This document shows positions 1-7,821 of a stretch of 64,000 bases of DNA, piece by piece. The notes beneath the pieces are model-generated. The model was given only the letters and a program-made list of their open reading frames with translations, made no database searches and had not been told where the DNA came from. Location: the NCBI GenBank assembly GCA_017457955.1, contig JAFTGL010000001.1, positions 1 through 64,000 of the forward strand, given 5' to 3'. Source of the stretch: Ruminococcus sp. Its GTDB lineage: Bacteria > Bacillota > Clostridia > Oscillospirales > Acutalibacteraceae. Position numbers and translations under genes: made by a program. Within the stretch, counting starts at the first letter, position 1. Every line of letters begins with the position of its first letter.

Positions 1-5
1 GAACA

Positions 6-40
6 ATTCCTCATTACTCATTCCTCATTCCTCATTACTA
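6..40. repeat. 7-bp tandem repeat tract upstream of whiA
   Basis: Five consecutive 7-nt units of the form ATTMCTM (ATTCCTC, ATTACTC, ATTCCTC, ATTCCTC, ATTACTA) end 2 nt before the whiA start codon. The same unit recurs in tracts at 13151-13188 and, inverted, at 29085-29107. No Shine-Dalgarno sequence is visible here, so the tract itself occupies the leader of whiA. Confidence 0.8.
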
Positions 41-42
41 AA

Positions 43-960
43 ATGTCTTTTTCAACCGAAACCAAGCGTGAGATATGCCGTACGCTTTCGACGCGCAAGC
101 CGCTCCAGTACTGCGAGCTGTACGCCATGCTGCTGCTGGGCAGGGAATTCACCCCCCGCAGCATCGTGTTCAAAACCGAGAACGAGCATACCTTTTCGCA
201 TTTCATCTTTTTACTCAATCAGCTTTTTAAGGCAAAGTGCGAGGTGATCGCCCCCTTGAAGGGCGAGAGCGGACGCAACCGCTCCTACACCGTCACTGTG
301 GTCTCGCCCGAAAAATGCCGCAAGATCTTCGAGCATTACGGGCATGACGAGCGCGACGTGAATCTCCGCGTCAACCGCGCCAACATCGACGACGAGGATC
401 AGCAGCGCGCCTTTATCCGCGGCGCGTTCCTTGCGGGCGGCTCCGTGACCGACCCCGAAAAGGGCTATCATCTGGAGTTCTCGGTCAGCCACCGCAACCT
501 GTGCATGGATATCTGCCGCCTGATCCGCGAGATACAGGACAGCGATATCAGCATCAAGATGCTCTCCCGCGGCGGCACCTACATCGCCTACATCAAGGAC
601 AGCGAGCAGATCACTGACCTTCTGACCTACATGGGCGCCGTGGTCGCGTCGATGAACGTCATGGGCACAAAGGCATTAAAGCAGGTGCGCAACTCTGCCA
701 ACCGCCGCGCGAATTCCGAGATCGCGAATCTGCAAAAGACCGCCTCGGCGTCCGCTAATCAGATCAAGGCGATCAAAAAGCTGAAAAAGGACGGCAGATA
801 CAACCTGCTGCCCGACGAGCTGAAAACCGTCGCACAGCTCAGATACGACTATCCCGAGCTGACGCTCCGCGAACTGGGCGAAAAGCTCGACCCGCCCATT
901 TCCCGCAGCGGCGTGAATCACCGCTTAGAAAAAATCATCCGCTTAGCGGAAGAAGAATAA
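43..960 (+). CDS. whiA: WhiA-family DNA-binding regulator
   Basis: 305-residue protein matching WhiA, a DNA-binding protein tied to cell division and sporulation in Gram-positive bacteria. The N-terminal part has the family's homing-endonuclease-like fold without catalytic function (family knowledge). The C-terminus holds the helix-turn-helix, seen as LRELGEKLDPPISRSGVNHR. Full length. The ATG at 43 follows a 7-bp repeat tract and lacks a clear ribosome binding site, so the start rests on homology to the usual N-terminus (MSFSTETKREI). In many Firmicutes whiA sits with yvcJ and yvcK; here it precedes xseB. Confidence 0.93.
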   Translation: MSFSTETKREICRTLSTRKPLQYCELYAMLLLGREFTPRSIVFKTENEHTFSHFIFLLNQLFKAKCEVIAPLKGESGRNRSYTVTVVSPEKCRKIFEHYGHDERDVNLRVNRANIDDEDQQRAFIRGAFLAGGSVTDPEKGYHLEFSVSHRNLCMDICRLIREIQDSDISIKMLSRGGTYIAYIKDSEQITDLLTYMGAVVASMNVMGTKALKQVRNSANRRANSEIANLQKTASASANQIKAIKKLKKDGRYNLLPDELKTVAQLRYDYPELTLRELGEKLDPPISRSGVNHRLEKIIRLAEEE

Positions 961-973
961 ACAGAGGAACACT

Positions 974-1213
974 ATGACAGAATTGAAAAACAGCATGGAT
1001 TTTGAAGAAGCCTACGCCGCCCTGCGCGAGATCGTAGCAGAAATGGAAAATCCGAAGAATAAGATAGAAGATAATATCGCTCTGTACGAGAAGGCGTGCC
1101 GTCTTGTCCTGCACTGCCGCAAAAAACTCGACGAAGCGAAAATGCAGATCACCGATATCAACGAGCGTATCGCTGCGCTGAAAAACAGCGGCGGCGACAT
1201 TTTTGAGGATTGA
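974..1213 (+). CDS. xseB: Exodeoxyribonuclease VII small subunit
   Basis: 79 residues, the usual XseB length, containing the family core FEEAYAALREIVAEMEN followed by a second helix rich in charged residues. XseB binds in several copies to the large subunit XseA to form exonuclease VII, which degrades single-stranded DNA. The gene starts 13 nt after whiA and ends 2 nt before ispA, so it is part of the same operon. xseA, normally directly upstream, is not between whiA and xseB and is not in the window. Confidence 0.92.
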   Translation: MTELKNSMDFEEAYAALREIVAEMENPKNKIEDNIALYEKACRLVLHCRKKLDEAKMQITDINERIAALKNSGGDIFED

Positions 1214-1215
1214 GT

Positions 1216-2088
1216 ATGAAGGATTATATCCGTGAGATAGAGACCGCCCTCGAGGGATATCTGCCCGAGGGAAAGCTTGAAGAACAGAAGCTGATCGACG
1301 CGGTGCGCTATTCGCTGAACCTGAAAGGAAAACGCGTGCGCCCCTCGCTGACCCTGGCGTTCGCCGAGCTTTGCGGCGGCAGCGCACAGGCGGCCATGCC
1401 CTTTGCCTGTGCCGTCGAGATGGTGCACACCTACTCGCTGATCCACGACGATCTGCCGTGCATGGACAACGACGATTTCCGCCGCGGCGAGCCGTCGAAC
1501 CACAAGGTGTTCGGCGAGGATATCGCCCTTTTAGCGGGCGACGCTTTGCAGAGCATGGCGTATGAAGCCATGCTGAGCGATGAAGCCGTAGCGGCAGTCG
1601 GCGGCGAAAGAGCGGCAAAAGCCGCGAGGATCCTCGCGAACCGTTCGGGACTTCTCGGCATGGTCGGCGGTCAGGTGATCGACCTGAGCCTTGAAAGCCG
1701 CACGGTCGGCATCGACGTTGTTCAGCTGATGGAAGAGAAGAAAACCGCCTGTCTGATCGAAGCCGCCTGTATGATGGGCTGTGTCGTCGCGGGCGCGACC
1801 GATGATCAGATCAGGGCTGCCGAACGCTATGCTCACGCGATCGGTCTGGCGTTCCAGATCGTGGACGACATGCTGGACGTCACCTCCACCGCTGAGGAAC
1901 TCGGCAAACCCATCGGCAGTGACGCTGAGAATGAAAAGAACACCTACATGTCCCTTTTGGGGCTTGACCGCTGCCGCGAGCTGGTGAAGGAACTGACCGA
2001 TGAAGCGATCGGCGCTTTAGACGCGTTTGACGGCGACACCTCGGGACTTGCCGATTTCGCCGTACAGCTGGCGAACAGGAGAAAATAA
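1216..2088 (+). CDS. ispA: Polyprenyl (farnesyl) diphosphate synthase
   Basis: 290-residue trans-prenyltransferase that condenses IPP with allylic diphosphates to make farnesyl or geranylgeranyl diphosphate. The first aspartate motif DDLPCMD lies near residue 78, the second (VDDMLD) near residue 215; KGKRVRPSL is the substrate-binding block near residue 38. The ATG at 1216 is preferred over an in-frame TTG at 1210 because GAGG at 1205-1208 is then 7 nt upstream. With dxs next door and ispE at 41.6 kb it belongs to the DOXP isoprenoid pathway. Exact product length cannot be read from sequence. Confidence 0.93.
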   Translation: MKDYIREIETALEGYLPEGKLEEQKLIDAVRYSLNLKGKRVRPSLTLAFAELCGGSAQAAMPFACAVEMVHTYSLIHDDLPCMDNDDFRRGEPSNHKVFGEDIALLAGDALQSMAYEAMLSDEAVAAVGGERAAKAARILANRSGLLGMVGGQVIDLSLESRTVGIDVVQLMEEKKTACLIEAACMMGCVVAGATDDQIRAAERYAHAIGLAFQIVDDMLDVTSTAEELGKPIGSDAENEKNTYMSLLGLDRCRELVKELTDEAIGALDAFDGDTSGLADFAVQLANRRK

Positions 2089-2151
2089 CGTGTCATTCCC
2101 GCGGCATTTCACTGTGCCGCGCGGTGACGATTTGATAGTTACAGGTTTATT

Positions 2152-3999
2152 ATGGCTTACGAGATTTTATCGAAAATTGAATCTCCCGCCGACGTCAAGG
2201 CGCTGAGCGATGAACAGACGGCACAGCTGTGCGCTGAGATCCGCGAGAAGCTGATCGACATCGTGTCGGTCAACGGCGGACATCTGTCCTCCAACCTCGG
2301 CGTGGTGGAGCTGACGGTCGCGCTGCACAAGGCGTTCGACTGCCCGCGCGACAGCATTGTCTTTGACGTCGGTCACCAGAGCTATACCCATAAAATGCTC
2401 ACGGGACGCTACGGCGCGATCGACACCATCCGCCGCGAGGGCGGGTTGTCGGGCTTTCCGAAGCGCAGTGAAAGCGACGGCGACGCCTTCAACGCGGGTC
2501 ACGCTTCCACGTCGATCTCGGCGGCGCTGGGTATCGCAAAGGCAAAGCTGCTGACAGGCGATCCGTCCTACACGGTCGCTGTCATCGGCGACGGCTCTCT
2601 GACGGGCGGGCTTGCCTATGAAGGACTGAACAACGCGGGTCAGCACAAAAAGAATTTTATCGTTATCCTTAACGACAACCGCATGTCGATCAGCAAGAAC
2701 GTCGGCGCGATGGCGCGGTATCTGACCTCGATCCGCATGCAGCCGTGGTATCTCAGACTGAAAAAGCGCACCGAGCGCGTGCTCTCGAAGATCCCGCTCT
2801 TAGGCAGACCGATCGGCTATGTATTGAAGCATTCAAAGGCGAAGGTCAAGCACGTGCTGTACCGCCACACGATCTTCGACAAGCTGGGGCTTTCCTACTA
2901 CGGTCCCGTCGACGGACATAACATGGATGAGCTGATGAACGCGCTGAACACCGTGAAGCTCTCCAAAGACCCCGCCCTGCTCCACGTGGTGACGAAAAAG
3001 GGCAAGGGCTACAAATACGCTGAGGACGATTCCGCCTACTACCACGGCGTCGGATCGTTCAATATCGAGACCGGCGAGCCGATCAGCTCCAAGGAGAATT
3101 TCTCTGCCGTATTCGGGCGCAAGCTCTGTGAGCTGGCAGGAGCGGACGAGCGCGTCTGCGCGGTGACTGCTGCTATGCGCACGGGTACGGGATTACTGGA
3201 CTTTTCCAAGATTTACAAAGACCGTTTCTTCGACGTCGGTATCGCCGAGGAACACGCGGTGACCTTTTCGGCAGGACTTGCCGTCAGCGGTATGCTGCCC
3301 GTGTTCGCGGTGTACTCGACCTTTTTACAGCGCAGTTACGACCAGCTCATCCACGACGCGTCTATGCAGAACGCCCATCTGGTGCTGGCGATCGACCGCG
3401 CGGGCGTTGTCGGCGAGGACGGCGAGACCCATCAGGGACTGTTCGACGTCTCTATGCTGAACGCGATCCCCGACACCACCGTCTATTCGCCCTGCTATTT
3501 TGACGGGCTGGAAAATGCCCTGACAGCGGCGCTGTTCGACTGCAAGGGACTCGCGGCGGTGCGTTATCCGCGCGGCGGCGAGGGCGAACGCCCCGATGAT
3601 TATGCGATAGAGAATCTAAATTACGATATGATCGGCGACAAAAATGCCGATACCCTGCTGATCACCTACGGCAGGCTGTTCAGCGAAGCGGTCGCCGCAA
3701 GAGAATTACTCCAACAGCAGGGAAAGGAACTCTGCATCCTCAAGCTCTGCCGTATCAAGCCGATCGACCCCGAAGCGGTGAGCTTTGCGAAGGGTTTCAA
3801 AAAGATCCATTTCTTTGAAGAAGGTATGCGCAGCGGATCGGTCGCCGACAGCTTCCGCGATCTGCTGGAGGAGACGGACTTTGACGGCGCTTATCATGTG
3901 ACTGCTGTTGACGATATTTACGTCCAGCACGCTTCGGTTAAAAGCTCGCTCAAAGCCCTCGGGCTTGACGCTCAGTCGATGGCGGAGGTGCTGTCATGA
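2152..3999 (+). CDS. dxs: 1-deoxy-D-xylulose-5-phosphate synthase
   Basis: 615-residue thiamine-diphosphate enzyme that joins pyruvate and glyceraldehyde 3-phosphate, the first step of the DOXP/MEP pathway. The TPP-binding segment VIGDGSLTGGLAYEGLNNAG is near residue 144; FDVGHQSYTHK carries a conserved active-site histidine; the pyrimidine-binding domain shows AEEHAVTFSAGLA and the transketolase C-terminal domain completes the length. It follows ispA after 63 nt and its TGA overlaps the tlyA ATG by 4 nt, indicating translational coupling. Confidence 0.97.
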   Translation: MAYEILSKIESPADVKALSDEQTAQLCAEIREKLIDIVSVNGGHLSSNLGVVELTVALHKAFDCPRDSIVFDVGHQSYTHKMLTGRYGAIDTIRREGGLSGFPKRSESDGDAFNAGHASTSISAALGIAKAKLLTGDPSYTVAVIGDGSLTGGLAYEGLNNAGQHKKNFIVILNDNRMSISKNVGAMARYLTSIRMQPWYLRLKKRTERVLSKIPLLGRPIGYVLKHSKAKVKHVLYRHTIFDKLGLSYYGPVDGHNMDELMNALNTVKLSKDPALLHVVTKKGKGYKYAEDDSAYYHGVGSFNIETGEPISSKENFSAVFGRKLCELAGADERVCAVTAAMRTGTGLLDFSKIYKDRFFDVGIAEEHAVTFSAGLAVSGMLPVFAVYSTFLQRSYDQLIHDASMQNAHLVLAIDRAGVVGEDGETHQGLFDVSMLNAIPDTTVYSPCYFDGLENALTAALFDCKGLAAVRYPRGGEGERPDDYAIENLNYDMIGDKNADTLLITYGRLFSEAVAARELLQQQGKELCILKLCRIKPIDPEAVSFAKGFKKIHFFEEGMRSGSVADSFRDLLEETDFDGAYHVTAVDDIYVQHASVKSSLKALGLDAQSMAEVLS

Positions 4000-4799
4000 A
4001 AAAGCGGCTCGACGTACTGTTAGTGGAAAAGGGCTTTTTCGAAAGCCGTGAAAAGGCGAAGGCGGTCATCATGTCCGGCTGCGTCTATGTCAATAACCAG
4101 AAGGCGGACAAAGCCGGCGCGAGCTTTGACGAGAACGCGGCGGTAGAGGTCCGCGACAACCGCATGCGCTATGTCTCGCGCGGCGGCTACAAGCTCGAAA
4201 AGGCGATGGAGGTTTTCCCGATCACCCTGAGCGGCAGGATCACCATGGATATCGGCGCTTCGACAGGCGGCTTCACCGACTGCATGCTCCAGAACGGGGC
4301 GGAGAAGGTCTACGCCGTCGACGTCGGCTACGGACAGCTGGCGTGGAAGCTCCGCAACGACGAGCGCGTCGTCAACCTTGAGCGCACCAACATGCGCTAT
4401 GTCACCCATGAACAGGTGCCCGAGGATATCGCCTTCTTCTCGGTGGACGTGGCGTTCATTTCCTTGAAGCTGATATTGCCCGCGGCACGCGGCGTATGCG
4501 CCGATAACGCGCAGGCAGTCTGCCTGATCAAGCCCCAGTTTGAAGCGGGACGCGAGAACGTCGGCAAAAACGGCGTTGTCCGCGACAAAAAGGTGCATGC
4601 CGCCGTAGTGGAGGAGATCGTCTCCTTCTGCCTTGAAAACGGCTTTTCGGTGCTCGGACTCGACTACTCTCCGATCAAAGGACCGCAGGGCAACATCGAG
4701 TATCTCTTATACATACAGCGAAGCGACAGCCCCGAGAATCGACTGGATGTCACACCCGCAGAGGTGGTCGAATCCTCACACAATGAGTTAGATAAATAG
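3996..4799 (+). CDS. tlyA: TlyA-family rRNA 2'-O-methyltransferase
   Basis: 267 residues. An N-terminal S4 RNA-binding domain (RLDVLLVEKGFFESREKAKA) is followed by a FtsJ-type Rossmann methyltransferase domain with the SAM-binding motif MDIGASTGGFTDCML near residue 83. Characterised TlyA proteins 2'-O-methylate cytidines of 16S and/or 23S rRNA; older annotation calls them hemolysins. It overlaps dxs by 4 nt (ATGA) and is followed after 9 nt by nadK, the classical Firmicute order. Confidence 0.94.
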   Translation: MKKRLDVLLVEKGFFESREKAKAVIMSGCVYVNNQKADKAGASFDENAAVEVRDNRMRYVSRGGYKLEKAMEVFPITLSGRITMDIGASTGGFTDCMLQNGAEKVYAVDVGYGQLAWKLRNDERVVNLERTNMRYVTHEQVPEDIAFFSVDVAFISLKLILPAARGVCADNAQAVCLIKPQFEAGRENVGKNGVVRDKKVHAAVVEEIVSFCLENGFSVLGLDYSPIKGPQGNIEYLLYIQRSDSPENRLDVTPAEVVESSHNELDK

Positions 4800-4808
4800 G
4801 GGGTCATC

Positions 4809-5648
4809 ATGAAAGTATCCCTGATCGTCAATAAAGATAAGGCGCGCGCCGTAGAAGCGGCTGAGCACGCCGCAAAGGAACTGCGTTCACTCGGCGTGGA
4901 GCTGTTCACCTGCGCGGATTGCCCGATCGAGGGCACGACAGTGACGGATACCGCCGAAGAAGCCATCCGCGCCTGCGATATCGCGGTGACGGTCGGCGGC
5001 GACGGCACGATCATCCATCACGCAAAGTACGCCGCCTTGTACGACAAGCCCCTTCTGGGCATCAACCTCGGACGCGTCGGCTTTGTCGCGAACATCGAGC
5101 CCGATGAGCTTGATGAACTAAAAAAGCTCGTCTCGGGCGACTACCGTATCCAAAGGCGCATGCTGCTGGATATCACCGTCGACAAGGACGGGGAAGAGCG
5201 CCGGTTCACCGCGGTGAATGAAGCGGTGCTCCACCGCGACTCGCTGTCGAATATGGTCGATATTTCGGTGGAATTGAATGATGAGCGCATCATTTCCTAT
5301 CGTGCCGACGGCATGATCCTCTCCACCCCGACAGGCTCCACCGCTTATTCCTTCTCTGCGGGCGGTCCCGTCATCGAGCCTGATATGCGCTGCATCCTGC
5401 TCACGCCCGTCTGTCCCCACGCGCTGTCCTCGCGGCAGGTGGTGTTCTCGGAAAACTCCGTCCTCACCGCGCGGGTACATCCCGCTTCCACCCTCAAATG
5501 CTACATGACCGTGGACGGTCAGAATTATATCCCCATCTCTTCCGACGACAAGATCACGGTGAAGAGATCGCCGATGGAATTACAGTTGATTATTCTGAAA
5601 GAGAAAAATTTCTATACGCTTCTCAGCGAAAAACTAAAGGAGTTCTGA
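4809..5648 (+). CDS. nadK: NAD kinase
   Basis: 279-residue ATP-NAD kinase that makes NADP. Hallmarks: TVGGDGTIIHHAKYA (GGDGT, near residue 62), NLGRVGFVANIEPDEL, and the NAD-binding loop RADGMILSTPTGSTAYSFSA. Full length for the family. The last codons hold one of the dispersed TTCT-N5-AGAA dyads (5593-5605), in an AT-rich patch unlike the rest of the gene. argR begins 4 nt after the stop. Confidence 0.96.
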   Translation: MKVSLIVNKDKARAVEAAEHAAKELRSLGVELFTCADCPIEGTTVTDTAEEAIRACDIAVTVGGDGTIIHHAKYAALYDKPLLGINLGRVGFVANIEPDELDELKKLVSGDYRIQRRMLLDITVDKDGEERRFTAVNEAVLHRDSLSNMVDISVELNDERIISYRADGMILSTPTGSTAYSFSAGGPVIEPDMRCILLTPVCPHALSSRQVVFSENSVLTARVHPASTLKCYMTVDGQNYIPISSDDKITVKRSPMELQLIILKEKNFYTLLSEKLKEF

Positions 5649-5652
5649 CAAC

Positions 5653-6102
5653 ATGAAAACGACACGACATAACAAGATCCTGGAGCTGATCAATAAATAT
5701 CCGATCACCACGCAGGAGGAGCTGATCGATTATCTGCGCGCCGACGGCTACGACGTGACCCAGTCCACCGTCTCCCGCGATATCAAGCAGCTGCGCCTGA
5801 CCAAGACGCTCCTGCCCGACGGCAAGTACCGCTATCAGGCTTCTCCCAGCTCCGAGAAGGGCGCGAAGAACAATTTCAAGACCATCTTTTCTTCTTCAGT
5901 TATTTCGATCGAGAGCGCAATGAATATCGTGGTCATCAAGACCTTCAGCGGCATGGCTCAGGCGGCATGCGCCGCGCTGGACATGATGTCCTTCGACGCC
6001 GTCGTCGGCACTCTCGCGGGCGAGGATACCATCATGGTCGTCTGTAAGGACACCGAAAGCGCCGCGGTCTGCACCGAAGAATTCACCAAATATCTGGCAT
6101 AG
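5653..6102 (+). CDS. argR: Arginine repressor ArgR
   Basis: 149 residues, full length. The N-terminal winged helix carries TTQEELIDYLRADG and the recognition helix TQSTVSRDIKQLRL; the C-terminal hexamerisation and arginine-binding domain shows AGEDTIMVVCKD. Regulates arginine metabolism genes when bound to L-arginine. The argR-recN pair is conserved across Firmicutes. Confidence 0.95.
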   Translation: MKTTRHNKILELINKYPITTQEELIDYLRADGYDVTQSTVSRDIKQLRLTKTLLPDGKYRYQASPSSEKGAKNNFKTIFSSSVISIESAMNIVVIKTFSGMAQAACAALDMMSFDAVVGTLAGEDTIMVVCKDTESAAVCTEEFTKYLA

Positions 6103-6130
6103 CCGAAAGCGCTGCCAAAGGAAACAACCT

Positions 6131-7801
6131 ATGCTTACGAATCTATATATCGAGAACATAGCGGTTATAGAAAAAAGTAATATTGATTTTACAAGCGGAC
6201 TGAACGTCCTCACCGGCGAGACCGGCGCGGGCAAAAGTATTGTGATCGACTCCATCAACGCGGTGCTGGGCAAGCGTTCCTCGCGCGGGATCATCCGCTC
6301 GGGCGCAGACGCGGCGTTTGTCAGCGCGACCTTCGAGGACGTCTCCGAGCTGGTGCAGAGAAAGCTCGTCACGATGGGCTTTTCCGCTGAGGACGGCACG
6401 CTGATCCTCTCGCGCGAATTATCCGTGTCGGGCAAGAACACCTGCCGTATCAACTCCCGTCCCGCGACTGTCGCGGCGCTCAAGGAGCTGGGCGAGTACC
6501 TCATCAACATCCACGGTCAGAACGACAACCTCGAGCTGATGAATCCCGCCCTGCACATCGTCTATATCGACGCGCTGGCGGATATCGCCGACAAGCTCGC
6601 CGCCTACCGCAGGCTCTACAGAGAGCTCAGAGCGGTCGAGGATGAACTGAACTCCGCCGACACGGATGAAGCGGAGCGCCTGCGAAAGATGGATCTGCTC
6701 TCGTTCCAGATCAGCGAACTGGAGGACGCGGATATCTCCGTGGGCGAGTATGACGCGCTGAGCGAGGAGCGCAACGCCTTGCAAAACCGCGAGAAGATCG
6801 CGAAGGAGCTCATGCGCGCGCGTATCGCGCTCGACGGCGATGAAGACGTCGACGGCATCCTGCGCATGACCGACGACGCGTCAACAAGTGTGATGAACGC
6901 TTCCCGCTGGATGAACAGCCTCGAGGGCACGGCTGACCGCCTGTCCACTGCGCTGTATGAACTGCAGGACATTTCCCGCGAGCTGGAGTCCGCGATGGAC
7001 GACATCGACGCCGACCCCGGGCGTCTCGAAGAGATAGAGGAACGCCTCGATCTGCTGTACCGCCTGAGACACAAGTACGGCGACAGCGAGGAAGAGATGC
7101 TCGCCTATCTCGAAAATGCGAAAAACGAATTAAAATCCCTGAGCGATTATGCGTTCAACCGCGAACAGCTTGAAAAGCGCAGGGATCAGCTATATAACGA
7201 CGCATATATTTCTGCAAAAGAAATATCAGAGATTCGCAAGAAGGTCTCGGAAGAATTCAGAGCAGGCGTGGAACGCGAGATGGCGTTTCTGCTCATGCCG
7301 AATGTGCGGTTAGAGATCCGGCACGAGACCGTCGAGCTGAACTCCCGCGGTATCGACAAGTTAGAATTTTTGATCTCCACCAACCCCGGCGAAGAACCGA
7401 AGCCCGTCAGCAAGATCGCTTCGGGCGGCGAGCTCTCCCGCATGATGCTCGCGATCAAGACTGTGCTGTCCAGAGCGGATTTCGTGCAGACCCTGATCTT
7501 CGACGAGATCGACACGGGTATCTCAGGCTCAGCCGCCGACAGGGTCGGCAAAAAGCTCAGTCAGCTTTCCGCCGACAGTCAGGTGCTGTGCGTCACCCAT
7601 CAGGCGCAGATCGCCGCCTTTGCCGACAACCACCTGTTCATCAGCAAGAGCGTGCATGACGACCGCACCTTCACGCAGGTCGCTTCTCTGGACGACGACG
7701 GCAGGGTGAGGGAGCTTGCGCGTATCGTGGGCGGCGAGGAGATCACCGACAGCGCGCTGAACCACGCAAGACAGCTTTTAAATTCCGCAAGAGAAAATTA
7801 G
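6131..7801 (+). CDS. recN: DNA repair ATPase RecN
   Basis: 556-residue SMC-like protein acting early in double-strand break repair. Walker A is LTGETGAGKSIVID near residue 32; a long coiled-coil middle runs roughly 150-370; the ABC signature (SGGELSRMMLAIK) and Walker B (LIFDEIDTGISG) are near residues 435-470. An AT-rich patch at about 7190-7235 contains a dyad TTCTGCAAAAGAA that departs from the gene's usual codon choice. Confidence 0.96.
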   Translation: MLTNLYIENIAVIEKSNIDFTSGLNVLTGETGAGKSIVIDSINAVLGKRSSRGIIRSGADAAFVSATFEDVSELVQRKLVTMGFSAEDGTLILSRELSVSGKNTCRINSRPATVAALKELGEYLINIHGQNDNLELMNPALHIVYIDALADIADKLAAYRRLYRELRAVEDELNSADTDEAERLRKMDLLSFQISELEDADISVGEYDALSEERNALQNREKIAKELMRARIALDGDEDVDGILRMTDDASTSVMNASRWMNSLEGTADRLSTALYELQDISRELESAMDDIDADPGRLEEIEERLDLLYRLRHKYGDSEEEMLAYLENAKNELKSLSDYAFNREQLEKRRDQLYNDAYISAKEISEIRKKVSEEFRAGVEREMAFLLMPNVRLEIRHETVELNSRGIDKLEFLISTNPGEEPKPVSKIASGGELSRMMLAIKTVLSRADFVQTLIFDEIDTGISGSAADRVGKKLSQLSADSQVLCVTHQAQIAAFADNHLFISKSVHDDRTFTQVASLDDDGRVRELARIVGGEEITDSALNHARQLLNSAREN

Positions 7802-7821
7802 ATCACTGAAAGGAGTCCCGC

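Noticed and set aside
3785-3796. TTCT-N4-AGAA dyad in dxs
   Set aside because: Spacing differs from the N5 family and lacks the AT-rich flanks; treated as chance.
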